From Pampus argenteus (lineage: Eukaryota; Chordata; Actinopteri; Scombriformes; Stromateidae): a DNA stretch of 64,000 nucleotides. Position 1 is the first letter of the stretch, and the number at the start of each line of letters is the position of its first letter. Shown here piece by piece: positions 38,147 through 51,052 of the stretch. Made by a program: the position numbers and the translations under genes. Where the stretch lies: the NCBI GenBank assembly GCA_036937835.1, contig CM072861.1, positions 8,549,501-8,613,500 of the forward strand, written 5' to 3'. The notes beneath the pieces are model-generated. The model was not told the origin of the DNA. It searched no databases and saw nothing but the letters and a program-made list of their open reading frames with translations.

Positions 38147-38760
38147 CTATATGCAACCATCCATAACGTCGAATCCATCAACCAAATAGCCTACCAAAAC
38201 TCCATCCAAAAAGGAAGGGGCAATGTCCATACGGAGACTATAAGGTGTAATGCATAACATTCACAGTCTTGTTAATCCAAGTGCGAGTGTATCCCTTTTT
38301 TTTTTGCGTTATTCCCGTTTCTTGGTGAGTTTTAATAGGGAAGTTCAGAGCGGGTTACGCATGCGTTCGTCCCGGGACAAAACAAAATAAATCCACGAAG
38401 GAGAAGTGATGTGAGTCGGGAGGGAAAGGGAAGGCAGCCGGGGAGCTGCTGCGCACTTGGGAGGCCGATGTCTAGCAATAGAAGTCCCGTAGGTATGGTT
38501 GTAAAATAAAAATAAAAATCAAATTAAAAAAATCAAATGCGTAAAATAACGTCTCCGAGAAATATCTATATATAAAATTAAAAACAAAGGTGATTGAGCT
38601 TATATCCAACAGCTTCTCCTCTTCCGAGTTTTCTGCACAGAGTTGCGTTTTGAGTTCAGGTTGTTACTTATTGTTGCGATGAATCTGCGCTCTCGGTGCA
38701 AAAAAAAAAAAAAGAAAGCGTCGTGGGCTCGCAGACGTCGAGGTTGCGCTGCGTCCAGCT
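38147..38760 (-). other. spry1: Candidate spry1 non-coding first exon region
   Basis: This stretch lies between the candidate donor at 38147 and the CCAAT-box promoter region. It has no long ORF. On the minus strand it carries several AUGs and a TATA-like TATTAAAA near 38325, which would place an alternative start site near 38295. Either a long exon starting near 38.7 kb or a short one near 38.3 kb would fit. Vertebrate SPRY1 is known to use a non-coding 5' exon. The boundaries here are inference. Confidence 0.35.
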
Positions 38761-38890
38761 CTGCGGGCCTGTTCAGCACTGAATGAATGGGAACGCACGG
38801 CTCAGTGTTTGCTCGACAAGCCAACTCCCATTGGCCATTCACTCCACTGAAAAAGGATACATCGCATCCGCTCCTGATTCATTGGGCAGA
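38761..38890 (-). promoter_or_regulatory. spry1: Candidate spry1 promoter with two CCAAT boxes
   Basis: On the minus strand there are CCAAT motifs at 38834-38830 (context GGCCAATGGG) and 38885-38881 (context GCCCAATGAA), about 50 bp apart. They lie in a unique CpG-containing stretch at the right distance upstream of the Sprouty coding exon. NF-Y-bound tandem CCAAT boxes are typical of CpG-type vertebrate promoters. No clear TATA box is seen at the expected spacing below them. The assignment rests on position and motif only. Confidence 0.45.
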
Positions 38891-39648
38891 TGTGGAAGGC
38901 CGGGCGATAGAGATGTGTGCACTAGTTAAGGTGGAACGGCTTTGTCTTTTTTTTTTTTCTCGACGAGGGAGCTCAGAGAGGAAAAAACACGAGTTTCCGT
39001 TCTTGTGGGCTATGAATAATGATGTGAAAAAGGTTCATGTGACTAATAGTGACGCGAGAAGTGTCCGATTTATTTTTATTCTTGCTGATTTGCCATTTTT
39101 GGGTATATAAGCCATCACTACATACACGAGACATAACATATTTAAATAAATAGTCTCTTTCTTAAATGTTTCCTTGTTTTTTTTTAACTGCTTCTGGAAT
39201 ATTATCTTAAATAGTTCATGAGCTTTAATAAATACTGAAATCATATTATTACAAACACACTAATAATAATATGGTAATACAGGCATCGTCATAGTCTCGC
39301 TTCAGAAGTTTAATGTTTATTGCTAATTTCAACTTGTAATAAACTATATGTTTTTAACATATAAAGGGACTTTTAATAAAAAAAACATATTTAAAACGAA
39401 CCTAAAGATTGGCTAAGAACATTAATAGCTTCATATGAGATGGATTAAGAATCCTTCCTAATGTTTGGCCCGGGGACCTTTAAGGATCTTTAGCATTAAG
39501 CATTTAAAGACAATGTTCATTATCTCTGTTGTATTTACTTTTACATCACATATTTATGTATTGTTAGAGTTTAAGAAGTGAAGTACATTTAACTTGGGAG
39601 CCACTGGTCTACTTCTGAAGACCCTTGATGGTTTGAAACACAATGTGG

Positions 39649-39693
<45 letters not shown>

Positions 39694-41000
39694 ATTAAGG
39701 GAGGAAACATCAACAGGATGTCTTCTCCTCTGCGGAATGTTCCCATTACGCATATACGCGTGTCATGAGGATGTTGAATGTGCAGCGATGAGCCTGCAGC
39801 TTGCATAACTCTCTGATAAGGACACTTTCCCATCATTTGAAGAGTTTGATGGGTACATTTTTTGAATGGGGGAGGATGAGGTGGTGGTTGGGGTGTGTGT
39901 GTGTGTGTGGGGAGGGGGGGGGGGTGGTATAGTTCCGGACCACCTTAAGAAAAAAGCAGCCCTGCAGCCAGGGGAAAGACTCCCTCATCACTCCTGCCAC
40001 CCCCTCCTCTCTGTTCCTCACTGTCTGGTTTGATTGGTGTCGCGGATGCGCTACATCCGGATCCATGAGAAAAGGAAGTTCAATACAAAGTCAATTTATC
40101 CTATTCAAATGGAAAAATCAATAGACGAATGACCCCCACTGCTATTTCGGGTCAGCAAATGCGTTAAAAAAAAAAAAAAAAAAAAAGGCCCAGCAGAGTT
40201 AACAGACTGTTAAAGTGACTGTTAAAGTGACTGTGTGGCGCAGCAAAGACTGAGAAGGTTTTAAGGCTGGATGTAAAAGTTGTGCTTCTTGGTGATAAAG
40301 CAAATCCTGGTAGACCGACAGATGGCCGCCTGGATCCCTGCTCTTAGTGGTCGGAAGCGCGGACGGAAATCTCACGATTATAGCAATTAGCTGATTTTCC
40401 ATGGATGGATGTGATGAATATACCAGCCGTGGCTGTTTTTTCTCTCCCCGTGGATTTAAGAGCAGCGGTTCCTTAAAACCTTAGGGGTCCTTGAATGTCC
40501 CCAGATAAAAGTCTGATTCCACTATTTAAAATTTCATTTCATTATTATTATAATGGGGCATATGCAGCATTCTGCTTAAAGGGCTCCTGCTCTCTACTAA
40601 CATAATAATAGGTTTAAAAAGTTTTAACCAATTTAGAGTTTATTGCAATCTTGTCAAATATGGGACTGAAGAAACCTGTGATCTGACTGTAGTAGATACT
40701 CAGTATCCCATAGTGAACCTAAAAGGCTGATGCATGGGTGATCTTTAACTCAAGTCAAAACCAGTTGTTCCCAGAAAAAGCTTTTTTTTGCATTAATAGT
40801 GTTTTTGATATTATATTAGCTGCATGGGTCCAATAGATTTTACAGTCTTTTCTATTCAGTGGCAGATAATGTTTTAATTTCAGCATTCAATCAGAATATT
40901 TCAATACTGACCAGCGTTTATTGCAATTTCTTTTTGTGACTTTACTATTTTCACAGGTTTCATTTACTTTTTCATTTTGCTGTTAAAAAAGACAAGACAA
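38891..41000. other. Spacer between afg2a 3' end and spry1 promoter
   Basis: About 2.1 kb with no recognised gene. It contains an AT dinucleotide run (39651-39689), a GT/G-rich patch (39893-39925), a 21-nt A tract (40166-40186) and a 12-bp direct repeat, TGTTAAAGTGAC (40208-40231). This is the upstream flank of spry1 and so a natural place for proximal control elements, but I cannot assign any. Confidence 0.7.
39651..39689. repeat. (AT)n microsatellite
   Basis: A pure AT run of about 19 units in the spacer between afg2a and spry1. Confidence 0.95.
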
Positions 41001-41020
41001 CTAAATCCATACATAATGCA

Positions 41021-41026
41021 TTTATT
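41021..41026 (-). terminator. afg2a: afg2a poly(A) signal AATAAA
   Basis: The minus strand reads AATAAA about 107 nt after the afg2a stop codon, giving a short 3'UTR (roughly 41133 down to 41000). The sequence beyond is T-rich on the sense strand, consistent with a cleavage region. Position and canonical hexamer support the call. Confidence 0.65.
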
Positions 41027-41132
41027 ACATTATTAATATTCAACATGGTCAAACATGTACTGTTGTGCATAGCACCAGGAGAGGGGGGAAAACTAACTTT
41101 TCTTCGTTTTTCATTAGTCCATTGCGCAGTGG

Positions 41133-41312
41133 TCAGAAGAAGCACATGCCGCTGTGTTGCTGCTGATAGCTGATATATGACTGGATGAGCGAGTCGGGGA
41201 TCCGGGGCTTCACAGTGTTCAGGGCACTTTCAAAGTGTCTGGCCTCTATGTGCTGAGCTTTGATGTCCTCTTGTAGGGCCAGGAGGGCAGCCTCTCTGCA
41301 TACTGCTGTTAT
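41133..41312 (-). CDS. afg2a: AFG2A/SPATA5 AAA+ ATPase, final coding exon (C-terminus and stop)
   Basis: The minus strand has an acceptor (TGTCCCAG at the 41313 junction) followed by 59 in-frame codons and TGA. The product begins ITAVCREAALLALQEDIKAQ, continues with a helix-rich tail (HFESALNTVKPRIPDSL), and ends SGMCFF. This is the end of the second AAA+ module: the helix after the sensor-2 Gly-Ala-Asp/Glu (supplied by the previous exon), then the C-terminal helix that in this family contains the PRIP motif. AFG2A (SPATA5) is the metazoan counterpart of yeast Afg2/Drg1. That ATPase strips the Rlp24/RSL24D1 placeholder from pre-60S ribosomes, and in animals it works with SPATA5L1, C1orf109 and CINP. 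The exon starts in phase 0, matching the upstream exon. It is too short and lacks a Met, so ORF scans miss it. Confidence 0.95.
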   Translation of the reverse strand: MTAVCREAALLALQEDIKAQHIEARHFESALNTVKPRIPDSLIQSYISYQQQHSGMCFF

Positions 41313-43129
41313 CTGGGACAGGAAACAGACACAGATATTCAGCTGTCAGGCCACAGAGTCATGTGAGCAGCCGCAGTTAGAGGGCGATCGACTTCAATGA
41401 CAGACTGTTGAGAATGGATGTGTTATGGTAATGATGGAGTACTTTATCTATCATCTTCTGGGGAAAACGTCTTCATCACAAGACGCATCGAAAGCTTTGC
41501 AAGACGGATGAGTCGAACAACAAGCGGGACATATGTAAACTTAACTGTACATCGTCTCCGCAACCATCTGTATTAACAAAAACACAAACAAAAAGTCGTC
41601 ATAAAAATATTTGATCCTTGCCGGGATTAAAAAGTATTTCGACTGAAATAGCTTTTGTATTCATTGAGTACGTGCTAAAGAGGGTGATTTGAAGAAATTA
41701 TATATTATTTTCGAATATGAGAGTGATATATGATTTTAAATAAAGGTGCAACAGTTTATGGAGGTTTTTAAAATGATCATCTAAAGCTTTAACAATGTTT
41801 AAGAGCTGGACGGAACCACAGCAAACTAAATTTAGTTGAAGCCATATGTGGAAATTTAACTACGCAAACATTTCTTGGACTCTGGAGACAAAATGTATGT
41901 ATTTAACAATGTAATTCGCTGACATAATGCGGCCAAAGATTCGTGAGTTGTTGGAACATCAGTCAGTTTTACTCCCACATTGAAGGTTTTCACAAGAATA
42001 TAGAAATTAACACCAATTTTAACCTGGAAGGTCAGTTTACTAAATAACCTCGATAACTTAGTACAGCTGCATTTACCAGTCATTAAAAAAGTGTTTGGCT
42101 GCATTGTGTTTGCATCGCCCTCTTTAACATCCACTTTTTTTTTTTTTTTTTTTTTTTTAAACAAACGTTTCTTAGAAAAACTGGTATTTTCTGGCTCTGC
42201 CCTTTCAGATTTACGTTATGTAATGGGATTATTCCTGCCTGCAGAGCAACTCTGTCAATGACAAACGTCTGTTGAACCAACATTTCTGATCTGCTATTTC
42301 TAAAGTGTAAATACAGTAGTCCGTCCCGCAGCCTAGTTAATACAGCACTGATGCAATTATGCAACGGCCGACACAGAGGAGGGTCGCGATCGGTGCGGGT
42401 GACCTTTGGGAAAGATTCTGCACACGCCAGAGGAGTGACTCACTTCCGAAACAGTGGCGATGGCTGATGAAGGCCAGGCACCTTTCCCAGCAGTGCCGCC
42501 CTCCTCCCTTTTCTAGAAGCACAGCTTTGTTCTGAGCCAAGGCCGCTTACACAACTCCCTCCAACAAGGGCCTCGCAGGAAGCTATTCGCCTGTACAACC
42601 ACTGATAACGTCTGCTGGGGGGGTTAGTGGGACAGACAGTCATGTGATGCAGCAGAGCTGTAGAATATTGAACAGGGAAAGTATGCATGCAGCGCTATGT
42701 GGGTCCGCTGAAATTGTTCAGTGGACCGAAGCGTTGTCCCCCCTCCCTCCCTCCCCGCCTCGTCCCTCTGCAGCTGCACTGTGTGACATGCAAGTTTATA
42801 CTAAATATTCACATGTGCAGTGAAGCAGTTTGTTTGTCACATATTTCACTGTTCCTTCACACTGAATGTGAGATACTGAAGGTTTTTTAACATAATGTGT
42901 AAGTACTGCAACACTATATCATTGCTCACTGTCAACAAAAGTAACAAGAAACAGAGACTGTGCATTTACATGAGTGAATAGGCTAAGTGCTAAATTATAG
43001 TCTGGCCTAAATTATAGGCCTGGGCTTAAAGCTGCAATTATTATTATTTTTCTAAATTTGGGGCGATTTGTATTTTTAACAAGGAAAAGAAAAAACATGC
43101 TTTTGAGTCAGTATATTTTCGATATCTTC

Positions 43130-43390
43130 TCTTACAAACAGGCTCCATTTGACCTAGCTAGTCTTGTTAAAGTTCAAGCTAGCTAGCCAAGTTAGCAAAC
43201 TTATTGGAGTAGATACTGATCATCCGATACTGTGTTGACTCTTTCAATCATGTAACTAACATTTTGCTGTGACAATGTGAGGAAAAATTGTAACTTTGTA
43301 TGTTAGGTAATGTAGCTCGCAAATGTTAGCAACTGAGCAAAGCCAGGCAGCGTTTATTAGCCTGTGTCCGCTACTACTGCACAATAAACA
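43130..43390. mobile_element. Possible old interspersed repeat
   Basis: This is rich in the CTAGCTAG/GTTAGC words typical of teleost element remnants (GACCTAGCTAG, CAAGCTAGCTAGCCAAGTTAGC, TGTAGCTCGCAAATGTTAGC). It has no ORF and lies in the afg2a last intron. The identification is tentative. Confidence 0.3.
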
Positions 43391-45098
43391 AAAATATATA
43401 TATATAAAAAAAAAACACTGATATGTTTCAAGACAAAACTTTATATTATGTTAACCTTGTCTGTTGACAAGTGGTGAATGAGTTATTGAGGAATGCCATC
43501 AATGTGTTAGCTTCAACAACAATAGCGCAAAGTAAGAGAAAGTGGAAGTAAAGTGAAGCAATTTAGTTTCCTCACTGAGGTCAGCTGAAGGTGAGGAAAA
43601 GATGAAAGACACTCCCTCAACGCTTCATGTGACGCATCTGTGCTTGGTGCATTTCAGCTGTTATTCAAAAACTCGAGATAAGATAATAATCTGTAAAAAT
43701 ATGTTAATCAGTGAGCATCTATACAGATGCAGAAGCTCCAAGTGGAAACAAGTACAGGAGTGCTGGTATTCTAATATTCTTAAACTGCTTTAAGAAAGAT
43801 TTGAAACCACGCAGTTGAATAACATCATCTTAAACAGACACAACCGACAGACTTGACAGAGACAAGAAAAAAAACACAGCGGGGGTCGTCTATTGTTTAA
43901 ACACGTGACGGTCATGGCGTTTTTTCGAGGCTGGAGAGTAAAATAAGGGGAGATAGCTGTATGAATGTGCTCCGGCGCGGCTAGCATGCACAGCTCAGGA
44001 CAGGTGCTTCGCAGATGTCAGGATGTGAGGCCTATTTTCCCCCCTTCTTCCGTTTCAAGCCAATGAGCAACATGATTTAGGCAGGGTAAACACACCGGGC
44101 CGGGTTAATTTTCTATGAGGGTTTCTCATCATTCAAGTCATTTAGGCCTGTCAGTAATAATGATGCAAAACAATGAGGCCATGTATCCAAGTCCCCCTGT
44201 TTACAAACGGAGAGAGAGGGCGAGAGAGCAAGGGGGGAAGAGTATGAGAAAGTGAGCGAGAGAGATGCCACATGTTGAACAATGTGATTTAGTGTTGTTC
44301 CTAAGCAACAGCCACAAACAGGAACAGACAAACAATCCAACTGTAGTTTCTTATTTACACTGTAAACTTGACATACAGGACATGTTAGCCTCCTTGTGTC
44401 TCAATCTCATAATTCAACGGCTGATAATTATTTGGTTGTTTACTTCCACAACACCCTACGGGTTAATAAAAAAATAAAATAAATAAAAAAAAGAAAAGGG
44501 GGGAAAAACATGTCTAGGGGTGCTCTGAAGTACACAAACGACACACACAGGCCTTCACATTCATGCTTGCTGGGTTTATGAGCTGGTCTGTGGAGGCGAT
44601 CAACAAGTCAGTGTTTCCTGCTGTGTGTTTGCCCATACAGGCCTTGAAAAAAAATAATTAAATAAAGCCACAAAGGCAAACAGGCAGAGCGAAAGAGCCA
44701 GTTTGTTTGTAAATGTGAAGGCATTCCTAGACCGGAGCCAAAAATCCTGCGCCCCCCCAATCACCTTGATACCCCTTAAACCCCCTAAAGATGGGCCCCC
44801 CGCACTCATGATGGGGGGGGAGAAAACTGCAAATGCACAGAAATTAGGTGTGTGCGTTGGGGTGTGTGTGTTGGGGCTGTCGGAGAGTGCTGACTTGTGG
44901 CGGCCCAAATAAATTACAGATCTCCTTTTTAAATTTTATTGCAATGCAGACCTTTTTTTTTTCATTCCCTTCATAAATTATGTCAGCAATCACTTAAATA
45001 TATGGAGAGGGCTTAGCTGATGCATTGCAGTGGCTGCTCTCTGGTGATGTGGGCGAGCTCAGAGTTCCTGGCGGTGGCACGTAGCCAGTCGTAAAGGC

Positions 45099-45253
<155 letters not shown>

Positions 45254-47346
45254 CAATCATCAAAAGCCTCTCAGTTCGGAGATGGAGGCTAAAAACTTGC
45301 TGACTCAAGATGACCCGAAAGTCTGCCTGATAGTGAGTCAAACAGAAAGGTTTTGATGATGAAGCAAAAACACCAGTTTGTACAGTAAGCTCTTCCTCGC
45401 TGGTTCAGGTTAAACAGTAATGCCTCTGACGAACTCCCAAATATTCACTGAATCATGGTCTTCACTCTGTTTATTCTGCAGACTTTTGCTGACAATGCAA
45501 ACTTTCTCTGTGATGTCCAGCTTTTCACACGGATCCGTCCCGAGTCTCAGATATTAAAACCCTGAGGCCGGATATGAATCAAATTCTAAGTCTAATCAGG
45601 TCCGGTAAGGTCTGCGTGAGGCCTCTGGTCTGTGTCTTAATATGTCTATTAACCAAACAGAATCGAGCTGACTCCATCAGCTCCGACTACATGATGAATC
45701 ATGTGGTTTGTGGAGTGAGATGACGTGCATGAAACACAACTGCTGGTTGTTGGTGGAGGAATTTTAGTTTGTGACATTTCTCTTTGGGCTGTTAGTTATG
45801 TTAACTCCATCTGAATTATCTTGTTCAGATAAGGTTTGATTGTCCTCTGGTCTCTTTCTTTTTTTTGAGGAGTTGGGGAAGGTTTTCTGTCCGTTTTAGA
45901 TCAGATCTAAAAGACTGAACATATAAAACCTCCTCTACTGGAGGCGACTGACAAGCTCCAGTGAGCAGGAGAGGGTCAAATGTCTTGATCAAGGCCACAC
46001 TGAAGGTGGAGGTACGCTAGAAACACTTTGTTTGACGTACAACGTGACAGGGCAAAAAGGGGTTTGTAGGCCTGCTGTCATAGAAAAGACACAACATTTA
46101 TTCATATATGGGGATAATGGAGCACAATTCTGGACAATGTGGGGAAACAAGGTTTCAAATGATGTTTGGTGATCCAAGAAGTTATCAGCTTGATGCTTCG
46201 GGTGTAGGTGATTTTAATCATATAACCCAAAATCACTTTTCAATCAGCAACACTCACACACTATAATATAAAGCGCATATAGCATAATAAACATTTCATA
46301 GCATTTTGTCTGGACCCGAAAGCTTCTTTCTATACCGCCGCCGCCACCAGTAGAAATGTCTGGAATCCTTGTTTCAGTCATTCCACCTTAATAAAATGTC
46401 AGCCGCAGAGCTTTTAAACGGCTCGCTGGAAAAGTGATAGATACTCAATTGGAGCGCCCACCACATCCTTGTTTCCACATATTCCTCTAATGACAAGTTT
46501 CCCCCAGTGGTTCTCAAAACCAAGCCTCGCACGAATGAACATATAAACACACATGCATTATCTTAAACACTACACTGTATGCAAAGAAAAAAAACAAACA
46601 AAAAACAACATTCACACAGAATGAACCATTGCTCATCAGGATATAAGTCAAATGCAGTAGTTGGAAAGCCGTTTAGATCTACTTTAGATTTGCTCAAGAC
46701 GACTTGGGCTCGGAAAATAAAGAGAGTGAGACAGACAGGCAGCGATATGTTAATTGAGCTGAAAGGGGAGAAGACGACAAGGTCAAATAGACCTTAGATC
46801 GGGGTCTCAGCTGGTTAACAGACTGGAGCACAGAAAGATATTATAAGTTAAGAGCAGAGGAAGATGAGCACTGTCTGATATCAAAGTCGCTGTGTTAAGC
46901 TGAGAGAGGAAATAAGTGCCAGTGTTTCATATGAAACCACAGCAGCTTTATTTACTTCAGCTGAATATGAAGTTGAGGCCTTTAACATCAAAGGCGACGT
47001 TTTGAGGCTTCTTCCTGTTTGTCTTGGTTTTTATAGAATTATTAAATGCTACAGTACAACTTTATTGATATGAGATGCTTCATAGGTTTTGTAAGTTGCA
47101 ACAAATTGATTTATAAATGGTTAATAAAACACAGATCAATAATAAGCCATTAATAAGGAAAATATTAGGGTTGCTGCAACTGAACCGACCTTAGACTAGT
47201 TTCTGAAAAATATGTTATTTGGTCTAAAACCCACTTATTGACAGTTTATTAACATTTGAAACTGGATTATTATCAGAAACCTCTTTATTTTCAACTTAGT
47301 AACATTTATGATTTAACATGACTTACAAATTTTTTGCTAACAGCGT

Positions 47347-47520
47347 ATTAGAAAGTAAGAAATCCATTAATTAATGATCATAAACATTTGTAAGTATTGA
47401 TGTCTTATTAGAAAGTTCTACCAAAAAGGCCTTTATTAATGATTGACAAATATTTATAAGTGTAGGCTTTATGACCGATTAGAACATGAGACTTATGAAC
47501 ATTTATTAGTTTACTATTGA
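47347..47520. repeat. AT-rich imperfect tandem repeat
   Basis: Three units start with ATTAGAA at 47347, 47407 and 47478 (spacing 60 and 71 bp). The first two share ATTAGAAAGT, then ATTAATGAT and AAA(C/T)ATTT(G/A)TAAGT. The broader 47040-47700 stretch has many related TTTATTAA/ATAAATG words, so it may be a decayed repeat cluster. Confidence 0.55.
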
Positions 47521-49865
47521 CTGCAGACTTCATTATTTCACATTTTATTACAAACCATCATGTATATGTTTAACACATAATTAATAAAAGATAGTAGGTC
47601 TAGCTTTCTAACATGAAAAATATGACAGATGTACAATATGATAGATAACAATAATGTCTTTAATAAATCTTACAATATTGGTCTTAGAAATAGTTTATAG
47701 TTGATCTATCTAAGGCAAAGGATTTTGGTCATTGGAGTCATTTTAATGGGGTTATTACACTGAAGACCGGCACATGCAGGGCTCATTCTGCTCAGGGCTG
47801 CAGACCCTCACTCGCCTCCCATGCTCCCAGCCATTAGAGTGCCACAACATGAAACCAGGATACAACAGCAGCCTTTATGCTCTATTGGTCACTGCACTGC
47901 ACTTCTTGTAGCCACAACTACACCCTATATGCTGCTGCAACGCACCCAAGCTACACAGCGCTGGACGTATAATACCGTATGCAGAGTGATATACTACTGC
48001 ACGACCTGCGCTGTATGTGAGGTCCTGTTGTCCTTGTAAGATAAGACAACACAAAGCTTTAAAGACCCCAGAGAGGAAATTAGGCCGTTGTAGCAGTAAA
48101 TGGTAACGCGATACAGCAAAGAATAACAGAATATAAACAAGGACATAGCAAAGTGGGGGTTATATAAACACACCTGACACTTTTTAGCACTAGAACATTG
48201 TAAGCAGATATATATGAGTGAAATAAAACCTTATGAGTGTCAACATTTAGATTGGGATGCAAAATAGCTGCAGTAATAACCTGATGCCCTGTTGAGGTCA
48301 AGAAAAATAATAATAAAAAAAAAGTACTCAGAGAAATGTTTTTTTTTTTATTCTGTTCTGGAAAACATTGTGAAGCACATTTGATTTGATTTATTTACTC
48401 AAATTGTATTTATTAATTTATTGTTATTATTATTTATGTGATACATGTTATACTGGATTTGTGATTTGACTAATTAACTGAAATATATGTGGTTAAAAAA
48501 ATGTTTCTGTCATTCAACTGCTCTGGTTTATAAAGTTGTTAAAAAAGTTACTTTATGAATACATCACTGTACTGTACGCACACACACACACACTCGTACA
48601 AAACTCCAAATCACATGATCACATCCAAAAAAACACCTTTACCAGCATCCTACACATTCACAGCAAAATATATCTATAACATATCTATATTTGTGCCCGG
48701 AGGAGGTGAGAAACATGAAGCGTGCCATGAAACAACCTGTTCAACATGACAAAAATAAACCTTCCCTGAGAGGTGGTGGAAAATAAAATAAAAAAAGATC
48801 CTGCGACTGCTGGCAGCGCATACCAGCGTTCTCAGGTCAAATCTGTCTGGTGTACTTTTCGCTTCCTACTTCAACAAAGGAGCTCAGTGAGTGTATCAGA
48901 CGGCCTTAATGAAGGGCTTGTTAGCTGGGCTACCGGCAGCAGATCCACTCAACCCGGAGTGTGTGTTTACTATCAATCCGCCCTTGTGTCTACAGTGGGC
49001 TAGATCCAGTCCTCCCCTCCTTCCCAATGCCTCACCCCTCCCTCACATACAAACGGCCACATTTACAGGAGTAAACCCCCCCCCCTCACACACACACCCA
49101 CTTCCATCACTCCACAAGTTCTGCACACATACTTACAGTGCACCGACACACACACACATGCACACTCTCTGAACACACTGCACTTGCTCCCACATAGTAC
49201 ATAATGCAACGCAGGCATCAACACACATGCATACACACACATACAAAACACTGCACTGCACATATAGGAACACACAGAGATGTGTACATTCACCAAAAAA
49301 TAAAATAAAATCGGTGTACATAGCTATGAGTAATCAACACATACTGTACATACACCCACACATATACATACACTACACATAAGCCTGCAATCAAACATGC
49401 ACATGCTTAGTAGTAGTTGACAATTAATTTTCTGTCCATCAACAAAATGATTAATTTCAGTTTTACTGTGTGCAAAAAGAAAAATGAATAACGAATTACT
49501 GAAGTTGATGTCACTCATTACTAAAACAACTATATAGACTAGTGATGCCAGAGAGGATGTTGACTCTAAGGCGAGCTCTTATGCAAATTGCAAAAAATTT
49601 ACTTAAAATTGCCCCTGATTACACCACAGTATCAACATTATAATCCCAACCCGTTCGTTGCACGCCGCATCCAATTTTCAGAGAGGAAATTATATAATAT
49701 ATAAATCAAACGACGTTGAGGGTGCATAGCCCAAACTCTAAACCAGAAATAAAATGTTTCATCCTCCAAAAAGGCAAAGAGGAAGTGTCTGCAGTGACAT
49801 GCCTCCGCCAAGAGAAACACGGCCTGACCACAGCTCCATGTGAAACCTATTTAAGATTACAAGGC

Positions 49866-49892
49866 GAGAGAGAGAGAGAGAGAGAGAGAGAG
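49866..49892. repeat. (GA)n microsatellite
   Basis: About 13 GA units in the last afg2a intron, with a GT run nearby (49987-50014). Confidence 0.9.
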
Positions 49893-49983
49893 GTGAGGTT
49901 AAGCATGGAGCGGGGAGAGTCACGTGGGGAGAAGAGGGAGAACGGAAACATGGCACATGATCATAAATAGCATAGTGAGTGTG

Positions 49984-49986
<3 letters not shown>

Positions 49987-50014
<28 letters not shown>
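49987..50014. repeat. (GT)n microsatellite
   Basis: About 14 GT units in the last afg2a intron. Confidence 0.9.
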
Positions 50015-50017
<3 letters not shown>

Positions 50018-50844
50018 CTTGTGCTCTCAGCAGAGGAGTTTAGATTCCATAGAAAACTTGATGATGAAAGTGTGGTCGTGTGGGCTTTTCCACACCACGT
50101 TACACCTGAGACAATAGAGACGAAAGGGAAGTTAAAGAAAACTGTTGTAGAAGAACAGGCACAACTTTTTACTTTTTATCATACTATGCTGTATTATAAA
50201 TGTCACGATTAAAGGTTATTTCTCTCCTCTTGCGTACCGAGATGATGGAAGCATTCGGACATTATTTATTCTACTTAGATGATGCTGGTTTTAGACAAAC
50301 CTCTATTTTTCTCAATAAGGTTGATTCAGGCTAGCAGTGTACTTACATTATGTGTAAAGTAGTATGAATTATGACATAGGATTAAAAAAATATCAAACAG
50401 TTCCTTTCCTCAAATTGAATTGTTTCATTTTTATTGTTCTGTAAGACTGATAACTGATAGGGTGTTTTATGTATTTAGAGGAGGCAGAGAAACTCTCATG
50501 ATGTTTAAGATTTAACATATACGGGCAGAAGATTTCACCATATTTCCAAGTAGGAACTGCTTTTTTAAATCTGTACAGGCTGCAGTTTTGAGTCAGTAAA
50601 GGCTCAACGTGGGGCATGTTTTTTTTTTCAGCCACACGGGAAAAGTTGGTAATGAAAATGGAACATGAACATGTTGCATGACTCAATGATAACATGCGTA
50701 ATATGTTGGAAACCTCCTACGAAGGCTACCAAATAACTTCCATGTCAGGCGATTGATTGTTATCATCTCAGGCCCCTACCTACCTTATGTTTTGGAAAGA
50801 CCCATGTGGGATAGCACCTGTGTTGGGGCTACGTAGTGTTAAGG

Positions 50845-50868
50845 TTGTGTGTGTGTGTGTGTGTGTGT
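50845..50868. repeat. (GT)n microsatellite
   Basis: About 12 GT units in the last afg2a intron. Confidence 0.9.
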
Positions 50869-51027
50869 AGAGGGGTATAGCATCGCCTTTAAGGCCATAT
50901 TTGTCCTCGCCCCTTAATCAGTTGAATGAAAGCTACACATTCTCCCTGGACTTGGAAAGGCAGAGATGGCATATTTACTAAACACACCCACACTGAAGTG
51001 ACCTGGAGACTTAGCCCTGTCTACGTC

Positions 51028-51052
51028 TGTGTGTGTGTGTGTGTGTGTGTGT
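51028..51052. repeat. (GT)n microsatellite
   Basis: About 12 GT units, only 160 bp from the preceding GT run. Confidence 0.9.
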
